From NCBI RefSeq assembly GCF_036231965.1, contig NZ_CP109499.1, positions 4,402,001-4,466,000 on the forward strand: a DNA stretch of 64,000 nucleotides, written 5' to 3'. The position numbers and the translations under genes are program-made. Shown in pieces: positions 58,748 to 64,000 of the stretch. The notes beneath the pieces were generated by a model. It ran no database searches. It was not told the DNA's origin and saw only the letters and a program-made list of their open reading frames with translations. Within the stretch, counting starts at the first letter, position 1. Every line of letters begins with the position of its first letter. Source of the stretch: Streptomyces sp. NBC_01428 (lineage in GTDB: Bacteria > Actinomycetota > Actinomycetes > Streptomycetales > Streptomycetaceae).

Positions 58748-58838
58748 TTGATACGTAGCCGCACTGCTGTGACAGTTGAGAGCAGCTTAGGCCAAGGCAT
58801 ATACGCGTGTCCGGCGAATGAGAACGTAGGCTGCCCTC

Positions 58839-61166
58839 ATGCCAAAGAAGCGCTCGGGCGGTGGTCTGTCCCCTACGCAGCAGGCCGCCAAGTTCCTCGG
58901 TGTCAGCGTGCTCGCGGGCGCCGTCATGGCCGGAATCGCCCTGCCCGCCGCCGGCGCGCTCGGCCTCGCGGCCAAGGGTTCGGTCCAGGGATTCGACGAC
59001 ATTCCGGACAACCTGAAGAGTCCCGCGCTGAGCCAGCGGACGACGATCCTGGACAGCAAAGGCGGTCAGATCGCGACGGTCTACTCGCGCGACCGCACGG
59101 TGGTCGACCTCAAGGACATGTCGCCGTACATGCAGAAGGCGATCGTCGCGATCGAGGACTCGCGCTTCTACCAGCACGGCGCGGTCGACCTGAAGGGCAT
59201 CCTGCGCGCGGTCAACCAGAACGCGCAGAACGGCGGAGTGGCCCAGGGCGCCTCCACCCTGACCCAGCAGCTGGTGAAGAACTACTTCGTGGAGGAGGCC
59301 GGCGACGACCCGACGAAGGTCGCGCAGGCCACCCAGCAGACCATCGGCCGCAAGATCCGCGAGCTGAAGTACGCGATCCAGCTGGAAGAGAAGCTGGGCA
59401 AGAAGAAGATCCTCGAGAACTACCTGAACATCACGTTCTTCGGCGAGCAGGCCTACGGGGTCGAGGCCGCCGCCCAGCGCTACTTCTCCAAGCACGCCAA
59501 GGACCTGAACCTCCAGGAGTCGGCGCTCCTCGCGGGCATCGTCCAGTCGCCCAGCCGGTACGACCCGGTGAACGACGAGGAGGAGGCCACCAAGCGCCGC
59601 AACACCGTGCTGCAGCGCATGGCCGAGGTGCACGACATCTCCCAGCAGGAGGCCGACAAGGCCAAGGCGGCCAAGCTCGGACTGCACGTCAGCGAGCCGA
59701 AGAACGGCTGCATCACGGCGGTCGCGGGCGCCAGCTTCTTCTGCAAGTACGTGGAGAACGTCTTCAAGAGCGACCCGGTCTTCGGCAAGACGCGGGAGGC
59801 CCGCGCCAAGGTCTGGAACCAGGGCGGTCTGACGATCCGTACGACGCTCGACCCGCAGGCCCAGGAGTCGATCCAGACCTCGATAAAGGATCACGTCAAC
59901 AAGTCCGACAAGGTCGCGGCGGCGGGCACCCTGGTCGAGCCCGGCACCGGCAAGATCCTCGGAATGGGCCAGTCGAAGCCGTACGGCTACGGGAAGAACG
60001 AGACCGAGTACAACTACTCGGTGAACTACGGCATGGGCGGCTCGAACTACGGCTTCCCGACCGGTTCGACGTTCAAGCCGTTCGTGGCCGCGGCGGCGCT
60101 GGAGCAGGGCAAGCCGGCGACGCAGCAGTACTCGTCGCCGAACAAGATGCCGTACCCCAGCCCCGTGCAGACCTGCAGCAGCAAGCCCTGGACGAACCAG
60201 TCGAACGAGATCGTCCCGAACGAGAGCGCCTCCGAGGTCGGTCCCTACCGGCTGAAGGAAGCGATGGCGAAGTCGGTCAACACCTACTTCGTGCAGATGA
60301 TCTCCGACATCGGCCTCTGCCCGGTGATCAACCAGATCGACAAGCTCGGCGTCGTGCAGGGCAACGGCGACAAGCTCCCCCAGGTGCCGTCCATCGCCCT
60401 GGGCGCCAAGGGCATCTCGCCGCTCACGATGGCCACGGCGTACGCCGCCTTCGCGTCCCGCGGCATGTACTGCACGCCGATCGCCATCGAGTCGATCAGC
60501 CAGCAGGTCGGTGAGCGCGAGAAGTCCCTCGAAGTGCCCAAGTCGACGTGCTCGCGGGCCATGTCGGAGAAGACCGCGGACACCGTCAGCACCCTGCTGA
60601 GCGGCGTGATCGACTCCGGCACGGGCCAGCAGGCCGGCCTCACGGACCGCGCCAACGCCGGTAAGACCGGTACCACCGACGAGCGCAAGAACGCCTGGTT
60701 CGTCGGCTACACGCCGAACCTGTCGGGCGCCGTCTGGGTCGGCAGCGCCTCCCAGCGGGTCCACATGGTGGGCATCTCGATCGGCGGCGTCTACCACGAC
60801 AAGGTCTACGGCGGTGAGGTCCCCGGACCGATCTGGCGGGACCTGATGACGGGCGCGCTGGTCGGCAAGGACGCCCCGTCCTTCAACAAGGTCGACATCC
60901 CCGACCTCGACAAGGACAAGGACAAGAACCGCGACAAGGGCCGCGACGACGGCGGCAACGGCGACCAGAACGGCACTCCGGGCGGCACCGTCAACGGCGC
61001 CACCACCCTCGGAAACACCATCAGCGGCCAGAACGACGGGGGCGGTGGGACCATCCCGACGCCTTCCTTCTCCATTCCCGAGGGATTCATCCAGGGGACC
61101 AGCAACAGCGGTACCGGGAACGGCGGGAACGGCAACGGCGGCAATGGGGACGGCGGCCAGCGCTGA
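58839..61166 (+). CDS. Class A penicillin-binding protein (PonA2 position)
   Basis: The 775-aa bifunctional enzyme polymerises and crosslinks peptidoglycan. After a basic tail and one helix (residues 18-44) comes the glycosyltransferase domain with 'KAIVAIEDSRFYQHGAVDLKG' and 'QGASTLTQQLVKNYF'. The transpeptidase has 'GSTFKPFVAAAALE' (SxxK), 'KSVNTYF' (SxN) and 'GKTGTTDERKNAWFVGY' (KTG). Unlike mycobacterial PonA2 it lacks a PASTA domain and instead ends in about 90 residues of Asp/Lys then Gly/Asn/Thr-rich sequence. It is divergent from wblA and followed by a 14-bp nested terminator. Confidence 0.94.
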   Translation: MPKKRSGGGLSPTQQAAKFLGVSVLAGAVMAGIALPAAGALGLAAKGSVQGFDDIPDNLKSPALSQRTTILDSKGGQIATVYSRDRTVVDLKDMSPYMQKAIVAIEDSRFYQHGAVDLKGILRAVNQNAQNGGVAQGASTLTQQLVKNYFVEEAGDDPTKVAQATQQTIGRKIRELKYAIQLEEKLGKKKILENYLNITFFGEQAYGVEAAAQRYFSKHAKDLNLQESALLAGIVQSPSRYDPVNDEEEATKRRNTVLQRMAEVHDISQQEADKAKAAKLGLHVSEPKNGCITAVAGASFFCKYVENVFKSDPVFGKTREARAKVWNQGGLTIRTTLDPQAQESIQTSIKDHVNKSDKVAAAGTLVEPGTGKILGMGQSKPYGYGKNETEYNYSVNYGMGGSNYGFPTGSTFKPFVAAAALEQGKPATQQYSSPNKMPYPSPVQTCSSKPWTNQSNEIVPNESASEVGPYRLKEAMAKSVNTYFVQMISDIGLCPVINQIDKLGVVQGNGDKLPQVPSIALGAKGISPLTMATAYAAFASRGMYCTPIAIESISQQVGEREKSLEVPKSTCSRAMSEKTADTVSTLLSGVIDSGTGQQAGLTDRANAGKTGTTDERKNAWFVGYTPNLSGAVWVGSASQRVHMVGISIGGVYHDKVYGGEVPGPIWRDLMTGALVGKDAPSFNKVDIPDLDKDKDKNRDKGRDDGGNGDQNGTPGGTVNGATTLGNTISGQNDGGGGTIPTPSFSIPEGFIQGTSNSGTGNGGNGNGGNGDGGQR

Positions 61167-61207
61167 CCCGTAGGCCCTGACGTCCCGGCGTCCCGACGTC
61201 GGTCAGG

Positions 61208-61277
61208 GAAAAGGGCACCTTCGTGGCGGAGGAAGCGGCACACGCGCTTCCCACTTCGCCTCGAAGGTGCCCTTTCC
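61208..61277 (+). terminator. Nested terminator after the PBP gene
   Basis: AAAGGGCACCTTCG (61210-61223) and CGAAGGTGCCCTTT (61262-61275) are 14-bp arms. They enclose a second stem GGAAGCG/CGCTTCC (61231-61237, 61245-61251), making a long branched hairpin. Confidence 0.8.
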
Positions 61278-61362
61278 GCAGCCTGCCGACGTACTCGCAC
61301 GCCACGCACCGCACCCCGCTTGTGGGATGACGACCCCCGCGACGGTGCGGCCCGGCTGCGGA

Positions 61363-61827
61363 TCAGCCCGCGAGCAGCTGCTTCACGATGGCGGCGACAC
61401 GACCGCCCTCGGCCTGACCGGCCACCTTCGGGTTCACGATCTTCATGACCTGGCCCATGGCACGCGGCCCCTCGGCGCCCGCGGCCTTCGCCTCCTCGAC
61501 CGCCTGCGCGACGATCTGCTGGAGCTCCTCGTCGGACAGCTGCTTGGGCAGGTACGCGGCGAGCACCTCGCCCTCCGCCCGCTCCCGCTCGGCCGACTCG
61601 GCACGCCCGCCCTGCGCGAAGGCCTCGGCGGCCTCACGGCGCTTCTTGGCCTCGCGCGTGATCACCTTCTGCACTTCGTCGTCGGAGAGCTCGCGCTTGG
61701 TCTTGCCCGCGACCTCCTCGTTGGTGATCGCGGAGAGGGTGAGCCGGAGCGTCGAGGAGCGCAGCTCGTCGCGCCCCTTGATCGCGGCGTTGAGGTCTTC
61801 CTGCAACTTCGACTTGAGCGTGGTCAT
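61363..61827 (-). CDS. GatB/YqeY-domain protein
   Basis: The 154-aa protein (MTTLKSKLQEDLNAAIKGRD) is the free-standing YqeY domain, 'STLRLTLSAITNEEVAGKTKRELSDDEVQKVITREAKKRREAAEAF', related to the tRNA-binding tail of GatB. It may bind tRNA or RNA; the role is undefined. It is a single gene between the PBP terminator and the metallophosphoesterase, convergent with the PBP. Confidence 0.85.
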   Translation of the reverse strand: MTTLKSKLQEDLNAAIKGRDELRSSTLRLTLSAITNEEVAGKTKRELSDDEVQKVITREAKKRREAAEAFAQGGRAESAERERAEGEVLAAYLPKQLSDEELQQIVAQAVEEAKAAGAEGPRAMGQVMKIVNPKVAGQAEGGRVAAIVKQLLAG

Positions 61828-61934
61828 GCCGCCAAGTGTCGCAGGTGCGGTGAGGTGGCCGCCCGTTGATTTCGCAGCGTGCCCGCCGGTCCCCCAACGC
61901 CCTCCCGGCAGAAGCCACGCGCTTTCGTACGGGG

Positions 61935-61943
61935 TTGTCCACA
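61935..61943 (+). promoter_or_regulatory. DnaA-box word upstream of the metallophosphoesterase
   Basis: TTGTCCACA, exact consensus, lies 42 bases before the metallophosphoesterase start codon. Confidence 0.4.
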
Positions 61944-61984
61944 GGGGGGCACGCGGACTTGGCGGGGTCTGACACGATGGACGT

Positions 61985-62911
61985 ATGCGCGCGCGATACG
62001 GAGTACCCCTGGGAATCACGGCGGTGGGCGCCGCCGGTCTGCTCTACTCGGCAGGGTTCGAGGCCCGTTCCTTCCGCCTCCGGCGGGTGACGGTCCCGGT
62101 CCTGCCCCCGGGCATGCGACCGCTGCGCGTCCTGCAGGTCTCCGACATCCACATGGTCGGCGGGCAGAGCAAGAAGCAGCGCTGGCTGCGTTCCCTGGCC
62201 GGCCTGCGGCCCGACTTCGTGATCAACACCGGGGACAACCTCTCGGACCCCGAGGGCGTGCCCGAGGTCCTGGACGCGCTGGGCCCCCTGATGGAGTTCC
62301 CGGGGGCGTACGTCTTCGGTTCGAACGACTACTACGGCCCCAAACTCCGCAACCCCGCACGGTACTTGTTCGAGAAGGCCCAGGGCCGTCACGGACTGAA
62401 CGGCAACAAGCCCGCGGTGAGCGCCATCCACAACCCGTGGGAGGACCTGCGGGACGGCTTCGACACCGCGGGCTGGCTCAACCTGACGAACACCCGGGGC
62501 ACGCTGAAGATAGAGGGCTCCGAGATCGAGCTGACGGGCCTCGACGACCCGCACATCAAGCGCGACCGGTACGCACGCGTGGCCGGCGGCCCGTCCGAGT
62601 CCGCCGACTTCTCGATGGGCGTCGTGCACGCCCCGTACCTGCGCACCCTGGACGCGTTCACCGCCGACGGCTATCCCCTGGTCCTGGCGGGCCACACCCA
62701 CGGCGGCCAGCTCTGCCTCCCCTTCTACGGCGCCTTCGTGACCAACTGCGACCTGGACACGGACCGCGTCAAGGGCCTCTCCACGCACACGGCGGAGGGC
62801 CGGACCTCCTACATGCACGTCTCAGCGGGCTGCGGCACGAACCGCTACACCCCGGTCCGCTTCGCGTGCCCGCCGGAGGCTTCGCTGCTCACGTTGGTGG
62901 CCCGCCAGTAG
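61985..62911 (+). CDS. Membrane-anchored metallophosphoesterase
   Basis: The 308-aa protein has an N-terminal hydrophobic anchor (PLGITAVGAAGLLYSAGF) and a calcineurin-like core: 'LRVLQVSDIHMVGG' (DxH), 'DFVINTGDNLSDP' (GDN), 'YVFGSNDYYGP' in place of GNHD, 'MGVVHAPYLRTL' and 'VLAGHTHGGQLCLP' (GHTHxGQ). Such enzymes cleave lipid or nucleotide phosphodiesters at the membrane; the YkuE/Rv3683 group is linked to envelope lipids. In M. tuberculosis it also follows ponA2. No ribosome site is obvious, so a short or absent leader is possible. Confidence 0.88.
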   Translation: MRARYGVPLGITAVGAAGLLYSAGFEARSFRLRRVTVPVLPPGMRPLRVLQVSDIHMVGGQSKKQRWLRSLAGLRPDFVINTGDNLSDPEGVPEVLDALGPLMEFPGAYVFGSNDYYGPKLRNPARYLFEKAQGRHGLNGNKPAVSAIHNPWEDLRDGFDTAGWLNLTNTRGTLKIEGSEIELTGLDDPHIKRDRYARVAGGPSESADFSMGVVHAPYLRTLDAFTADGYPLVLAGHTHGGQLCLPFYGAFVTNCDLDTDRVKGLSTHTAEGRTSYMHVSAGCGTNRYTPVRFACPPEASLLTLVARQ

Positions 62912-63030
62912 GGAGCGCGGGCGACGCGGGGCGGGACCGCTCCGCGGCCCGCCGGGGCACCTTCGGAGGACGCCCGCCGATCGTCCCGTACCGGAGCACG
63001 GGCAGCACAGCTAGCGGCCGGCCCGCCCCC

Positions 63031-63090
63031 TTGTACTGAAGCTCGCCCCGCTGCACTGGAGCCCGCTCCCCTGCACGGGAGCCAGCTCCG
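63031..63090. repeat. 20-bp tandem repeat, three copies
   Basis: ttgtactgaagctcgccccg, ctgcactggagcccgctccc and ctgcacgggagccagctccg form an exact 20-base period at 63031, 63051 and 63071, in the 284-base gap before the last gene. The copies have diverged. Confidence 0.6.
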
Positions 63091-63195
63091 CGCTCGGTCC
63101 CGCCGGGCAGCTCCCTCCGCACCACTCCACTCCGACGACACCCACTCGCCGCATCCCATATCGCCCGATTCGACCGATCCGCTTAGCGTGGGGCC

Positions 63196-63996
63196 ATGAT
63201 CACCCCCATGCCCCGGGACATACCCGATCTCCCCGCGATACCGGGTATCTCTCCGCCGTTCGTCTCCTTCGTCCCGGCGACGGCGGTCGCCACGCCCACG
63301 CGCCGCCCGTTCACGGCGGTCTTCCGCATCCTGGTGGCGCTCGCGGCGGCGGCGGGCGTGGCCATCGACGTGAAGCTGGGCAGCCCGGTCCGGGTGCTGA
63401 GCTACTTCACCATCCAGACGAACCTGCTGGTCGCGCTGGTCTTCGCGGCATCGGCCCGGCGGGCCTGGTCGGCCCGGCGCCCCCTGCCCGGGGTCCTGAC
63501 GGGCGGCACGCTGATCTACATCTCGATCACGGGCCTGGTGTACCACCTGCTCCTGGCGAACGAGTCGAGCCCGTTCTCCATGACCGGAGGAGGCGACACG
63601 CTCTCCGGCTGGCATGCGGCGGCCAACCATCTCCTGCACACGGTGACCCCGATCGCCGTGGTCCTCGACTGGCTCCTGCTGACACGACCGGCCCCGCTGG
63701 CGTTCCGGAACGCGGTGACCTGGCTGCTCTACCCGCTCGCCTACCTGGTCTTCTCCCTGGCCCGCGGGGCGGCGATCCCGCCGGGAAACCCGGTCCGCTA
63801 CCTGTACCCCTTCGTCGACGTGGAGCGCCACGGCTACGCCGGCGTCCTCGGCAACACCGCCATCCTCGGCGTGGCCTTCTACGCCCTGGCCCTGCTCATC
63901 GTCGCGGTCGACCACGTCCGCCCGGACCCGGTCCGACGCCGCGTACGAGGCCTCGAAAACCGGATTTCGTCTCCGGGCACCAGTGGGCTAAAGTAA
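63196..63996 (+). CDS. Six-helix membrane protein (Pr6Pr/AIG1-like)
   Basis: The 266-aa protein has six hydrophobic helices after a proline-rich N-terminus. Conserved motifs include 'VLSYFTIQTNLLVALVF' and 'AANHLLHTVTPIAVVLDWLL', followed by 'YPLAYLVFSLARGA'. The paired Thr (YFTIQTN) and His (NHLLHT) resemble the catalytic pair of AIG1/ADTRP threonine hydrolases, but activity here is unproven. The gene ends at TAA 63996, just inside the window. Confidence 0.78.
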   Translation: MITPMPRDIPDLPAIPGISPPFVSFVPATAVATPTRRPFTAVFRILVALAAAAGVAIDVKLGSPVRVLSYFTIQTNLLVALVFAASARRAWSARRPLPGVLTGGTLIYISITGLVYHLLLANESSPFSMTGGGDTLSGWHAAANHLLHTVTPIAVVLDWLLLTRPAPLAFRNAVTWLLYPLAYLVFSLARGAAIPPGNPVRYLYPFVDVERHGYAGVLGNTAILGVAFYALALLIVAVDHVRPDPVRRRVRGLENRISSPGTSGLK

Positions 63997-64000
63997 ACGA

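Overview
The window is a piece of a Streptomyces chromosome. The DNA is very GC-rich, codon third positions are almost all G or C, many genes start with GTG or TTG, and several streptomycete developmental genes are recognisable (bldG, wblA, a SARP regulator carrying a TTA codon, a SulP-carbonic anhydrase fusion, a membrane-anchored thymidylate kinase). From about 9.4 kb to 63 kb the gene order matches, from memory, the SCO3540-SCO3580 part of S. coelicolor. It also matches the M. tuberculosis block Rv3644c-Rv3683 (holB, topA, helicase, tad genes, HAD, acs, membrane protein, epoxide hydrolase, MarP, NUDIX, nth, crp, MBL, RidA, ArsA pair, whiB4, ponA2, metallophosphoesterase). That part is therefore an old conserved actinobacterial neighbourhood. 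The first 9 kb looks like more variable, individually regulated cargo.

Layout. 1-9.2 kb: the end of a ThDP enzyme gene; a penicillin-binding protein with a palindrome-rich upstream region that includes a DasR-like site; a TTA-containing SARP regulator; a metallo-hydrolase; an amino-acid permease; and a divergent TetR/MFS efflux pair with a four-site operator array. 9.2-25 kb: tRNA-Thr(CGT), a secreted lipoprotein hydrolase, holB, the tmk fusion, topA, a small membrane protein, a methyltransferase, a lipoprotein and the proton-pumping pyrophosphatase hppA. 25.5-34.7 kb: the bldG/anti-sigma switch, an MrfA-type helicase, then a translationally coupled seven-gene tad/flp pilus-like operon on the minus strand. 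35-42.5 kb: a HAD phosphatase, a probable small-RNA interval, a degenerate Fic protein, a CooC-like ATPase, a NodB-type lipoprotein and the SulP-STAS-carbonic anhydrase fusion. 42.8-52.6 kb: acs, nhaA, a holin-like membrane protein overlapping an epoxide hydrolase, a MarP-type protease coupled to a CoA-type NUDIX hydrolase, nth and crp. 52.6-64 kb: MBL/NUDIX and RidA/DUF4177 pairs, two ArsA-type ATPases, wblA divergent from a class A PBP, YqeY, a metallophosphoesterase and an integral membrane protein.

How the genes work together. The themes are cell-envelope building (two PBPs, NodB lipoprotein, metallophosphoesterase), developmental regulation (bldG with its partner, wblA, the SARP, crp), ion and bicarbonate/pyrophosphate energetics (hppA, nhaA, SulP-CA), DNA maintenance (topA, holB, tmk, nth, helicase) and a minimal tad pilus module. 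Many operons are tied together by 4-bp ATGA stop/start overlaps. Convergent and isolated genes are separated by long perfect hairpins.

No phage, insertion sequence, CRISPR array or biosynthetic cluster was seen. The least explained signals are regulatory or structural: the TetR operator array with apparently leaderless transcription both ways, a 20-bp palindrome over a start codon, five identical CTGTGGACAA (DnaA-box) words, two DasR-like sites, two candidate small-RNA loci, and an anti-sigma factor that has lost its N-box asparagine. SCO and Rv comparisons are from memory and were not searched here.
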